Source: Bifidobacterium xylocopae (GTDB taxonomy: Bacteria > Actinomycetota > Actinomycetes > Actinomycetales > Bifidobacteriaceae). Taken from it: a stretch of DNA of 64,000 nucleotides. How positions within the stretch are numbered: position 1 is the stretch's first letter; the number at the start of each line of letters is the position of its first letter. The stretch lies in NCBI RefSeq assembly GCF_003315615.1, contig NZ_PDCH01000005.1, forward strand, positions 1 through 64,000, read 5' to 3'. Below, in pieces: positions 35,491 to 43,574 of the stretch. Under the pieces are notes generated by a model. The model worked only from the letters and a program-made list of their open reading frames with translations. It made no database searches and had not been told where the DNA came from. Position numbers and translations under genes: made by a program.

Positions 35491-36477
35491 ATGATCCCTT
35501 CGGAAGTCTTCGATTACGACGACGTGCAGCTCATCCCGAACAAGTGCATCATCGCGAGCCGGTCCGAGGCCGACACCTCCGTGCAGTTCGGGCCGCGCAG
35601 CTTCAAGATCCCGGTCGTGCCGGCCAACATGGAGACTGTGATTAATGAGGAGCTGGCACAATGGCTGGCCGCCAACGGTTACTTCTATGTGATGCACCGT
35701 TTCGAGCCTGAGGACCGTGGCGACTTTGTGCGCCGTATGCACGGGCGGGGTCTGTATGCCTCAATATCAGTGGGAGTCAAGCAGGGGGAGCATGACTTCG
35801 TGGACGAGCTTGCCGCTGCGGGGCTGACCCCGGAATACGTGACCATCGACATAGCCCACGGGCACGCCGACTCCGTGATCCGTATGATCCGGCATCTGAA
35901 GGAGGCCCTTCCCGGCGCTTTCGTGATCGCCGGCAACGTGGGTACGCCCGAGGCGGTGCGTGAGCTGGAGAACGCGGGAGCGGACGCCACCAAGGTGGGA
36001 ATCGGGCCGGGCAAGGCCTGCATCACCAAGCTCAAGACCGGTTTCGGCACCGGCGGCTGGCAGCTGGCTGCTGTGCGCCTGTGCGCCAAGGCCGCACGCA
36101 AGCCCCTCATCGCCGACGGTGGCATCCGCTACAACGGCGACATCGCCAAGTCCATCCGCTTCGGCGCCACGATGGTCATGGTGGGCTCCCTCCTGGCAGG
36201 CCACGACGAGTCGCCCGGCGGGAAGATCACCATCGACGGCAAGACCTACAAGCAGTACTGGGGCTCGGCCTCGGAGCGGCAGAAGGGTGCCTACCGCAAC
36301 GTGGAGGGCAAGCAGATGCTGGTGCCCTACCGGGGTTCGATTTCCGATACCCTGCGCGAGATAGAGCAGGACCTCCAGTCCTCCATCTCATACGCCGGCG
36401 GCCGCAAGCTCACCGACATCCGACACGTTGATTACGTAGTGGTCAACAACTCCGTCCTCAACGGCGACAACTACTAG
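35491..36477 (+). CDS. guaC: GMP reductase
   Basis: 328 residues, too short for IMP dehydrogenase and lacking CBS domains. It reduces GMP to IMP with NADPH. The catalytic loop is [20 protein letters not shown] with the active-site Cys, and the phosphate site is [29 protein letters not shown] and [20 protein letters not shown] are characteristic of the bacterial GMP reductase branch. A GAAAGGGCAGGGGG stretch precedes the ATG. An AACGGCGG/CCGCCGTT stem right after the stop (36479-36509) may weakly terminate. Confidence 0.9.
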   Translation: MIPSEVFDYDDVQLIPNKCIIASRSEADTSVQFGPRSFKIPVVPANMETVINEELAQWLAANGYFYVMHRFEPEDRGDFVRRMHGRGLYASISVGVKQGEHDFVDELAAAGLTPEYVTIDIAHGHADSVIRMIRHLKEALPGAFVIAGNVGTPEAVRELENAGADATKVGIGPGKACITKLKTGFGTGGWQLAAVRLCAKAARKPLIADGGIRYNGDIAKSIRFGATMVMVGSLLAGHDESPGGKITIDGKTYKQYWGSASERQKGAYRNVEGKQMLVPYRGSISDTLREIEQDLQSSISYAGGRKLTDIRHVDYVVVNNSVLNGDNY

Positions 36478-36597
36478 AACGGCGGGAAGCGGGGCCGACT
36501 GCCGCCGTTCCCGGTCGGTGGGCTCCGACTGGTGCCGTGCCGGGCGTACGGACATACGCGGGCTGCGTAAATCCATGCAATCGGTTAGAATGGAACT

Positions 36598-36685
36598 CGC
36601 TCTCACGTGGCGTTATGTCACCCAATCCCCCCAGGGCAGGAATGCAGCAAGGGTAAGTGGCCTCTGACGGGTGCGTGGGAGTTTT
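36598..36685 (+). ncRNA. ffs: Signal recognition particle RNA (4.5S type)
   Basis: A small SRP RNA hairpin. The conserved tip GCAGGAATGCAGCAAGGGTA has the GGAA tetraloop closed by GCA/TGC and the flanking asymmetric-loop AGCA. The ends pair over 8 bases (CTCTCACG 36600-36607 with CGTGGGAG 36674-36681), followed by TTTTCTT as terminator. A TAGAAT box at 36586-36591 sets the start near 36598. SRP RNA with Ffh targets nascent membrane and secreted proteins. Confidence 0.88.
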
Positions 36686-36762
36686 CTTATGTCCGCGACG
36701 TGCTTGGGGCTTACCTGTGTTGTTGTCTGGCGTTCGCTCTGCCGTCCATGGACCGGAGCCTA

Positions 36763-36773
36763 CCCCCCCCCCC
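36763..36773. repeat. Poly-C (11) tract between ffs and the zinc-ribbon genes
   Basis: Eleven C in the 200-bp spacer before the first zinc-ribbon gene. About 16 bases after it lies TTGATA (36789-36794), a possible -35, and a TCACAG-G-CTGTGA dyad (36796-36808). The -10 at normal spacing is poor. Confidence 0.9.
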
Positions 36774-36884
36774 GCTCTCATCGCAGTCTTGATATTCACA
36801 GGCTGTGATTGAATGGTGAAGAGTTTGCCCCGGGACGATTGGCGGCCTGGGGGAGGGGGATGAGCCAGAGGAGAGTGACGGGCC

Positions 36885-37919
36885 ATGAAGGTATGTGCCT
36901 CATGCCAGACAGAGAATCCAGACAGTGCGAAATTCTGCCGTAAGTGTGGCACACCATTCGCGAAACAGGGGCAGGACGCCCAGCAGGCCGAGCAGCCGCA
37001 AGGGCAGGTGACCGAGCCCACCCAGGCGTCCCAGGTTTCGGCACCGCAGCAGGCAATGCCGGTTCAGCCGCAGCAGAATCCTCAGACCCAGCAGCCGCTG
37101 GCCGCCGGCCAGCCTACGCCGCTCCAGGGGCAGCCTGTGCCGGGCGCACAGTCGGTCGACGGTCCTCGGACGCAGCCGACCCAACCCATGCAGATGCCCG
37201 TTCCCGGTGCGGTTCCAGGAGCTGCGCCGGGCGTGGTCCCCGGCATGGCGCCGGTCCAGCCGGCTGCCCCCAGCCAGTCCAGGGTCTTTTTCAACTGGGT
37301 CCTTGCTGCGTTGAAAAAGCCCACCCTGCGCATGGCCAAGCCTGCCTGGTACGCCTGCATCCCCATGTTCGTGGAGGCGATGATCATCTCCCTGTTGGTC
37401 ACCATCTGGGCCTCCCAGGCCGTCTCCGCCGCCTCGCGCGCCTTAGGCCCTTGGAGCTCGATGATGGGTGGTTCAATCGGGTCGGTGTCGGTCAGTTCGT
37501 CGGATGGCTTCGCGCTCTTCTTCCGCGGTTTCATCGCGGTTGCCGTGGTGCTCTACGCCATGGTCCTGATCGTATTCCTGGGCAAGAAGATCTTTGGTGA
37601 CCCCGACGGCTTCAGCCAGGTGCACGACGCCTTCGCGCAGATCATGATCCCGTTCGCGGTCCTCCACCTGGTGCTGGTCCTGCTGTCCCTGGTCGGCGCC
37701 TCGCTCATGGCCGGCGTCATCTTCCTGTTCAGCTTCGGTTTCCTGATGCTGATCCCTTCCTATCTGATCGCCACATCCGCCAACCATCGCAAGCTCGACT
37801 CCTTCTGGCTCTGGATGATTTCCATGGTCGTGGCCTTCCTGATCTTCCTGCTGATGATGGTCATCTTCGCCAGTATCGCCGGCGCGGCCTTCATGAGCGC
37901 GATGTTCGGCATGCGCTGA
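36885..37919 (+). CDS. Zinc-ribbon membrane protein with Pro/Gln-rich linker
   Basis: 344 residues. The N-terminus MKVCASCQTENPDSAKFCRK continuing to CG is a zinc ribbon with two CxxC knuckles. Residues ~27-135 are a Gln/Pro/Val/Ala-rich linker. From ~150 there are about five hydrophobic helices, starting with YACIPMFVEAMIISLLVTIW and including AVVLYAMVLIVFLGKKIFGD, resembling Yip1/DUF-type integral domains. Function unknown. Ribosome site GAGGAGAG. It is followed 57 bp later by another zinc-ribbon membrane protein, with a third convergent. Confidence 0.75.
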   Translation: MKVCASCQTENPDSAKFCRKCGTPFAKQGQDAQQAEQPQGQVTEPTQASQVSAPQQAMPVQPQQNPQTQQPLAAGQPTPLQGQPVPGAQSVDGPRTQPTQPMQMPVPGAVPGAAPGVVPGMAPVQPAAPSQSRVFFNWVLAALKKPTLRMAKPAWYACIPMFVEAMIISLLVTIWASQAVSAASRALGPWSSMMGGSIGSVSVSSSDGFALFFRGFIAVAVVLYAMVLIVFLGKKIFGDPDGFSQVHDAFAQIMIPFAVLHLVLVLLSLVGASLMAGVIFLFSFGFLMLIPSYLIATSANHRKLDSFWLWMISMVVAFLIFLLMMVIFASIAGAAFMSAMFGMR

Positions 37920-37976
37920 CGGCTGCCTCGGCGGACGGGAAACGGTCGGTAGATCAGTAAGGAAAGGTGAGGAATC

Positions 37977-39398
37977 GTGTTTTGCACCAAGTGCGGGGTC
38001 CGGAATGAGCCCGATGCCCGCTTCTGCGTCTCTTGCGGGCAGCCACTGCTGCCTGCCGACGAGGTGTCCGAGGTGGAGGAGGAGAAGATCCAGGCTGCTG
38101 GGGGCGCTCCTGATGAAGCGGCCACTGATGGAGTTGCCGGCAGTGACGGCAATGAACCCGACTCCGAACCTGAGCCCGAACAAGGGCTGGAGCCTGGGGA
38201 CGAAGCGGGCGCTGAGAATCAGCCGACGACTGTTCTTCCCCAGGCTGAGCAATTCGTAACCGCCGATTCCGAGCCTGAGGCCGACGGCATCCACCCGGTC
38301 CAGCCGGCAGAAGCGGTTCCGGTCGCTCATTCCCTGCATCGCCGGACAGTCATCATCTGGGGCGTGCTGATTGGCCTGGTAGTGGTCCTGGCCGGGGCCT
38401 ACCTAATCCTGAAAAACACGGTGTTCACGCCCAAAGGGCAGATCAACGCCTATGTATCCGCCGTATCCAGCGGCAACTTCAAGCGGGCCAACCAGATGGT
38501 GGACCCGGGCGTGGCCAACGAATCTCGCGTCCTGCTGACCAACGAGTACGCCAAGGACGAGGGCTCGCGCATGAAGGACGTTGTGGTCGGCCCCTTGGTC
38601 CGTAAGCCGAACGGTCCGGGTTACCAGGTGAGGGTCGCATACTCGGCCAACGGGGTGCAGCAGTCCAAACAGCTGAGCGTGGAACCGTCCGGCAAGCAGT
38701 TCCTCATCTTTGACTCCTGGCGGATCGTCAGTCCGTTGACCACGTCCATAAAGGTGGCCGCCCCCAAGACCGTGGATAACGTGCTGGTCAACGGCATCGA
38801 TGTCACACTGGCGAAGGCGGGCACGGACAAGCAGGTAGTCAGTCCGCCCGCCGACCAGGCTCCCTCGGAGGACGGCGACAGGACGCACTACACCTCCATG
38901 GACCAGTACACGCTGCCGGTCTACCCGGGTGTGGCCAAGGTGGAGCTGCCCAAGTCCAAGTATGTCAAAGCCGAGCCCGTCAAGCTCAACGATTCCGATA
39001 AGGTGGCCTATGTGGCCCCGCAGGCCACCGACGCCCTGGAACAGGGAATCCTGGAGCAGGTGCAGAAGCGGATCGACGAGTGCACGGCCTCCAGCGAGTT
39101 GCGCAAGACCGGCTGCAACTTCTCCAACGGGTCCTTCAGCGACGGCGGCCGCCCGGCCTACACGAACATCCGGCGGCGGGTCAATGGTTCGCCTTCATTG
39201 GACAAGCTGGACCTGGGGACGGGCGAGTTCAAAACCGATCTGATCCATACCGGCATCAGTTACCAGTACCGGTTCTATTCGGATGACGATTGGTTGGATG
39301 ACACGTCCTCCGCGTCCGGCTATCTGGTCGGAAGCTTCTCAATCAGGAACGGCGAGCTGACCGTCAAGATCGACGACTCCGTCAAATCCTACTACTGA
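37977..39398 (+). CDS. Zinc-ribbon single-pass membrane protein (TcaA-like)
   Basis: 473 residues from GTG 37977. Zinc ribbon at residues 2-22 (FCTKCGVRNEPDARFCVSCG), then an acidic low-complexity linker rich in Glu, Pro and Asp, one membrane helix near residue 123 (VIIWGVLIGLVVVLAGAYLI) and an extracellular part of ~330 residues. It begins with INAYVSAVSSGNFKRANQMV, as in TcaA-like proteins, which sense or bind cell-wall components in Firmicutes. A Cys pair (ECTASSELRKTGC) may form an external disulfide. Role unproven. Confidence 0.75.
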   Translation: MFCTKCGVRNEPDARFCVSCGQPLLPADEVSEVEEEKIQAAGGAPDEAATDGVAGSDGNEPDSEPEPEQGLEPGDEAGAENQPTTVLPQAEQFVTADSEPEADGIHPVQPAEAVPVAHSLHRRTVIIWGVLIGLVVVLAGAYLILKNTVFTPKGQINAYVSAVSSGNFKRANQMVDPGVANESRVLLTNEYAKDEGSRMKDVVVGPLVRKPNGPGYQVRVAYSANGVQQSKQLSVEPSGKQFLIFDSWRIVSPLTTSIKVAAPKTVDNVLVNGIDVTLAKAGTDKQVVSPPADQAPSEDGDRTHYTSMDQYTLPVYPGVAKVELPKSKYVKAEPVKLNDSDKVAYVAPQATDALEQGILEQVQKRIDECTASSELRKTGCNFSNGSFSDGGRPAYTNIRRRVNGSPSLDKLDLGTGEFKTDLIHTGISYQYRFYSDDDWLDDTSSASGYLVGSFSIRNGELTVKIDDSVKSYY

Positions 39399-39433
39399 TA
39401 GCCGCCGGGACGGCGCACTACGCAGCGCAGGCA

Positions 39434-39472
39434 AGGGCCTCTGCATCGTTTGGAGACGATGTCAGGGGCTCT
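39434..39472. terminator. Possible convergent terminator
   Basis: An imperfect stem (GGGCCTCTGCATCGT against ACGATGTCAGGGGCTC) between two convergent zinc-ribbon genes. It contains mismatches and a broken T-rich stretch (CGCTTTACGTTCTTTACG) on the right. Confidence 0.4.
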
Positions 39473-39517
39473 CGCTTTACGTTCTTTACGCTTCCTGCGG
39501 TCGCGCCGGCCAGCGGC

Positions 39518-41842
39518 TCAGCTGTTCTTCCTGATGAAGACGATGCCGTCGGCCCGGAGCGCGTCCTCTTTGGCAGTGGGGCCGTCCTGGTTGCCATCAT
39601 AGTTCTGAATGGCACCGCGCATACTGTCGTCCATACCCGGGATGGACTGTCCGGCAGGTACGAAGGTGTATGTCGTTTTGGACACGCCGGATTTGTCGCG
39701 CATGGCATCCGAGACCCCCTGGATGGATTCGGGGTCCAGGGTCAGGGTTTTGGTGCCGTCCTTGTTGCTGACGATTTTGGTGAAACGGCCGCTGAAGTTC
39801 TCTGTCTCGCCGTCCAGGAAGTTGGGCTCGTCGGTACGGTGGTAGGTACCGCCGGTGAAACTGCCGTCCGACTGGATGGTCATGGTGCTGAGCAGGGAGC
39901 CGTCCCCGGACTCTGTCCATTGCCACTGGCCGGCCAGAGCGCTGAAGTCCTGACTGGCCTTTCCGCTCGCTCCAGCAGCGGATGGTCCGGATGCGCTGCT
40001 GCCGCCCAGGGCCTTCCAGTCGATCGAATCCTCCACCAGGTAGTAGACGTTCGTCTTGTTCGGCGCCTCCTGGAAGGGCTCGGCCTTGCCGTACTGGGTG
40101 GGCGTGTAAGGATCGTTGCCCATGCGGTCATCAGCCGGGCGGTCCTGGTACTTGCTGTTGTCGCGCTTGATCAGATAGGGGCGGTCCTGGTCCGGTTTGA
40201 AACCGGGCTTGCCGGCGAAGTAGCCGTCCGATTCCAGCTGGTCCAGTTTGGCACCCACCGGCATGTAGACGAAGAAGTCCTTGGCCTTCCACTTGATGCC
40301 GGAACTTGTCAGGCTTGGGTTGCCCGCCAGTTCGTCGATGGACCTATAGCTGATGTGGCCGTTCTCGCAGAGACCTCCCTGGAAGGGCGTGGTGCCGCAG
40401 TTGGGCAGCCCCATGCCCGCATACAGTTCAAATGCTCCGCTCTGGCCGGAGATCAGGTGGTTTTTCATGTATCCGGCGCCCTCGTCCAGGCTCGTGTTGG
40501 GAGGGATGCAGCCGGAGGGGTCTTGGGAGAAGGTGCACAAACTCAAGTAATCGCGCCAGTTGTCGGGGGGAATCGTCTCGCCGCGCACTTTGAGGTATTC
40601 GGTGGATACGCCGAAACTGCTGCCGGCCTCGTCTTTGCTGATCGCGTCCAGGCTCAGGCAGTCGCCACCCTCGGTGCAGTACTGCCCGGCCAGGTTCTGC
40701 GGCTTGTCGAGGAGGTAGGCGGACTGGTTGCCCGCGTTCTCTATGCTGGCGACCACATCCAGCTTCTTGCTGGCGTCCACGCCGTAGTACAGGCTGACGG
40801 TCCTGGTGTCGGTGGGCAGGCCGATCGAGGGGTTGGCGCCCACGATCTTGCCCAGGTTCCTGCGACTGGAGAAGCGCGGCTCCATGCTGACCGTGTAGCC
40901 TTTGGCCTCCAGTTGGCTACGCGCCTGGGCTTGGTCCAAGCCGGCGATCTCGATGGGGATGCCCGCCTTGTCGGAGGCGACGCCAACGTGGATGCCTTCC
41001 TTGGGGTCGGACACGGCCTGCCCATCCGCTGGGTAGGAGGCCACGACCTTGCCTGCGTCGCCTGGCTTGGAGGAGACCACGTCGGCCACAGTGAGGGGCA
41101 CCTCCATGGCTTTCAGGCTGGTCACGGCCTTGTCCTTGGCCTGGCCGACCGTGCCTTTGGGCACGCCGGGGCCGGCGGATTCGGTCACCGTGACGCCCCT
41201 GCCCTTGGGCAGGTGACCGTCCTTGTCAGCGCCCGCCAGGCGGACGAAGGAGCCCTTGCGTTTGGGGCTGAACTGGAGCTCGGTCTTGGCTGGGATGCCG
41301 GCCCTCTTGAGCTGGTCCACTGCCTCCTTGGCGGTCTTGGCCTGCACCTGGGGCACACTCTTGGGGGCGAACTGCCGGTAGGCGACGAATCCACCTGTGG
41401 CAACCAGCGCCGCTGCCACGATGGCGGCCAGCAGGATGTAGAGCTTCTTGCGGGAGACAACCGCCGTGGCCGAGGGGTCGTCGCCGTCGGCCGGAGGAAT
41501 CGCGGGCGCCGGCCCGGAGCCGGAGCCTGGCCCGCCGGAGGGAGGTATGGCAGCTGCATCGCTAGTGCCAATCTCAGCCGCGCTCGCGGGCTTGTCCTGG
41601 CCGCTTTCGTTGGTTTCGGCGGGATCAGCCGCTTTCGCCGGCCCGCTGTCTTTACCGGATTCGCTGGCCTTGCCCTCCCCGGCGGCATGATTGTCGGCCT
41701 GCTTGATCTGTTCGGCGGTTTGCTTGCCGCTCTGCTCAGCCTGTGTGCCGATCGCCCCCGGAACTTCCAGCGGTTGTCCGCACTGGTTGCAGAACCGGTC
41801 GTCGTCCCCATTGGCCGTCCCGCACTGGGTACAGTACTTCAT
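39518..41842 (-). CDS. Zinc-ribbon membrane protein with PASTA-like repeats
   Basis: 774 residues from ATG 41842 (AGAGGAAG before it); the much longer upstream frame is not coding. Zinc ribbon YCTQCGTANGDDDRFCNQCG, a long Ser/Gly/Pro/Asp linker, one membrane helix near residue 132 (LYILLAAIVAAALVATGGFV), then three PASTA-like repeats (residues ~150-340; one reads PQVQAKTAKEAVDQLKRAGI, another IEIAGLDQAQARSQLEAKGY). A large extracellular domain with several Cys follows, and a lipocalin-like end (AGQWQWTESGDGSLLSTMTI). PASTA repeats usually bind peptidoglycan or muropeptides, so wall sensing is likely. Converges on the other two zinc-ribbon genes. Confidence 0.8.
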   Translation of the reverse strand: MKYCTQCGTANGDDDRFCNQCGQPLEVPGAIGTQAEQSGKQTAEQIKQADNHAAGEGKASESGKDSGPAKAADPAETNESGQDKPASAAEIGTSDAAAIPPSGGPGSGSGPAPAIPPADGDDPSATAVVSRKKLYILLAAIVAAALVATGGFVAYRQFAPKSVPQVQAKTAKEAVDQLKRAGIPAKTELQFSPKRKGSFVRLAGADKDGHLPKGRGVTVTESAGPGVPKGTVGQAKDKAVTSLKAMEVPLTVADVVSSKPGDAGKVVASYPADGQAVSDPKEGIHVGVASDKAGIPIEIAGLDQAQARSQLEAKGYTVSMEPRFSSRRNLGKIVGANPSIGLPTDTRTVSLYYGVDASKKLDVVASIENAGNQSAYLLDKPQNLAGQYCTEGGDCLSLDAISKDEAGSSFGVSTEYLKVRGETIPPDNWRDYLSLCTFSQDPSGCIPPNTSLDEGAGYMKNHLISGQSGAFELYAGMGLPNCGTTPFQGGLCENGHISYRSIDELAGNPSLTSSGIKWKAKDFFVYMPVGAKLDQLESDGYFAGKPGFKPDQDRPYLIKRDNSKYQDRPADDRMGNDPYTPTQYGKAEPFQEAPNKTNVYYLVEDSIDWKALGGSSASGPSAAGASGKASQDFSALAGQWQWTESGDGSLLSTMTIQSDGSFTGGTYHRTDEPNFLDGETENFSGRFTKIVSNKDGTKTLTLDPESIQGVSDAMRDKSGVSKTTYTFVPAGQSIPGMDDSMRGAIQNYDGNQDGPTAKEDALRADGIVFIRKNS

Positions 41843-42031
41843 GCTCGCTTCCTCTCTCCGCCCCCGCGCGGTGACAATATTCGCCCTCAGCACAAACCTA
41901 TCATCCACCATGCGCCCTATCGGAGAAGGGGTGGTCGGGCCGGGGTGGCCGTCTGGCCCACCTGTAAACGTAGTGCGATTCTTGGGGCTTGGGTGCGCGG
42001 CGGACCGGGGGAGTCGATAGAGTTTGGAGCT

Positions 42032-43282
42032 ATGACGGATCAGCAAGTGCAGGATTGGGGCGAGGGGACGGGGACCCCGCGCAAGCAAGGGTATGACGGT
42101 GGCCAAGACCCCGTCTTTCCGTCGGTCGGCGCGCCTGACCCCGGCTTGGCCGGCCTGGCGGGCGGACAGGCTTTCCCCGACCCGGCGACGGCCGTCGACC
42201 CCACCCGGTCCTCCCCCTTGGGCCGGCCCGGGTATTCGCCTTTCTCGCCCCAAGCCGACGACCCGGCCACGCTGGCATCCCTGCAGGATTTGCAGGGACT
42301 GGCCCGGCGTGACGACCAGGCGGCGGCCGATGATCCGGAGCAGCTGGAACGGATGGACCCGCTGACAGTGCGACCCCATACCTCCTCCTGGATTGCCTGC
42401 CTGGCCCTGGGGATCGCCTTCCTGCTGGCAGCGGCGGGTGTCTGGTGGCTGGGCGTGCGCACCGCGACCGGGCAGCAGTACGATGACGAGGTCTACCGGA
42501 ACTTCGCCGGATACCTGGCTCGCGCCCCCTGGCTTGCCGCCGCTCTGAACCCCTTCCACTCCAACGGTTTCGTGCTGCCGCTGTGCGTGGTCATCGCTGT
42601 GGCGGGCGGCGCGGTCGCGGCCCTGCGCAAGCGTTGGTGGCTGCTGGGGCAGCTGGCGGTCTTCATGGCCATATGCCTCCCGACGGGCCACCTGCTCAAG
42701 CGAATCCTGCCCCGCCCCTACCTGATCAACGTGGAGTCCATGCGCGCCAACACGGCCCCCTCGGGGCACACACTGCTGATGGCCACGGTATGCATTGTGC
42801 TGGTCTGCTCGGTGCCGCGTACGTGGCGTGCCCTGTGTGCGCTGCTGGGCTGTCTGCTCACGACGGCCATGGCCTGCTCCCTGATCTTTGCCCACTGGCA
42901 CCGGCCCATCGACGTGATCGTGTCCATCCTGTTGGCTGGCGGCCTGGCCCTGATCATGCTGGCCCTGACCCGCGGCTCGGGTATGGACGCGCCCGGCACC
43001 CGAGCCTCCTCCGCCTCGGTGCAGATTCTCTCCACGGTCATGCTCACCGCCGGTGTCCTGGGACTGCTTTATGGCTGCTACCTGGTTTGGCAGATGGCCT
43101 CAGGTCTGGAACTGGGGGAGAGCTGGACCTTCTATGGTGCGCATGTCTCGGCGGTGGTCTTCATCGCCTCGGTGGCCGCGATCGTATTCGGCGCGGTGTT
43201 GGCCATGCGGCAGGTCACGGCTTCGCCGCTGTCCAAGATCGGGTTGCTGGGGGCACCGCCCACGCCGCCCGACCGGGGTTGA
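42032..43282 (+). CDS. PAP2-superfamily membrane phosphatase
   Basis: 416 residues from ATG 42032. The first ~120 residues are low-complexity and cytoplasmic. Six or more membrane helices follow with the PAP2 motifs: KRILPRP (KxxxxxxRP), APSGHTLL (PSGH) and SLIFAHWHRPIDVIVS (SRxxxxxHxxxD-like, His-Arg-Pro-x-Asp). Such enzymes dephosphorylate undecaprenyl pyrophosphate or phosphatidic acid. It is divergent from the PASTA-zinc-ribbon gene, so envelope sensing and lipid-carrier recycling lie side by side. Confidence 0.88.
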   Translation: MTDQQVQDWGEGTGTPRKQGYDGGQDPVFPSVGAPDPGLAGLAGGQAFPDPATAVDPTRSSPLGRPGYSPFSPQADDPATLASLQDLQGLARRDDQAAADDPEQLERMDPLTVRPHTSSWIACLALGIAFLLAAAGVWWLGVRTATGQQYDDEVYRNFAGYLARAPWLAAALNPFHSNGFVLPLCVVIAVAGGAVAALRKRWWLLGQLAVFMAICLPTGHLLKRILPRPYLINVESMRANTAPSGHTLLMATVCIVLVCSVPRTWRALCALLGCLLTTAMACSLIFAHWHRPIDVIVSILLAGGLALIMLALTRGSGMDAPGTRASSASVQILSTVMLTAGVLGLLYGCYLVWQMASGLELGESWTFYGAHVSAVVFIASVAAIVFGAVLAMRQVTASPLSKIGLLGAPPTPPDRG

Positions 43283-43483
43283 AAAGATGCGGAAGAGGGG
43301 ATTCCGGAGGTTGTTTACGGTATCCCGACCCTCGCGGTCGTGCATGTTGTGTCGGCATGACGCCGGGGGATTCCAGGACTCTCGGTGCATGTTCGATGGC
43401 TGTCCGCTGGGTGCCGGATCGGCCTATGGCGAATTCGGCTGTCAGCTGTGCGGGTGAACCGCCGGGACCGTTCTCCCCGCCGG

Positions 43484-43498
43484 CACGTTGGACCACAT
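43484..43498 (+). promoter_or_regulatory. Repeated motif CACGTTGGACCACAT, copy 3
   Basis: One base different from the copies at 13558 and 17091. With its flank it matches copy 2 at 17 of 18 positions (CGGCACGTTkGACCACAT). It lies 77 bp before topA. A TTGCAC (43512) and TAAGAT, 19 apart, lie between it and topA and may be the promoter. Confidence 0.4.
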
Positions 43499-43574
43499 AC
43501 CCCGGCGTTCCTTGCACGATGACGACGGCTGGTGGGTAAGATGGCGGCGAGTAGCGCATATATAAGGAGAGGCC

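Noticed and set aside
39839-42031. Upstream extension of the PAP2 frame antisense to the PASTA-zinc-ribbon gene
   Set aside because: The opposite strand carries a well-supported protein; the PAP2 protein begins at ATG 42032.
41843-42901. N-terminal extension of the PASTA-zinc-ribbon frame
   Set aside because: Lies antisense to the PAP2 gene; the ATG at 41842 has a ribosome site and starts with the zinc ribbon.
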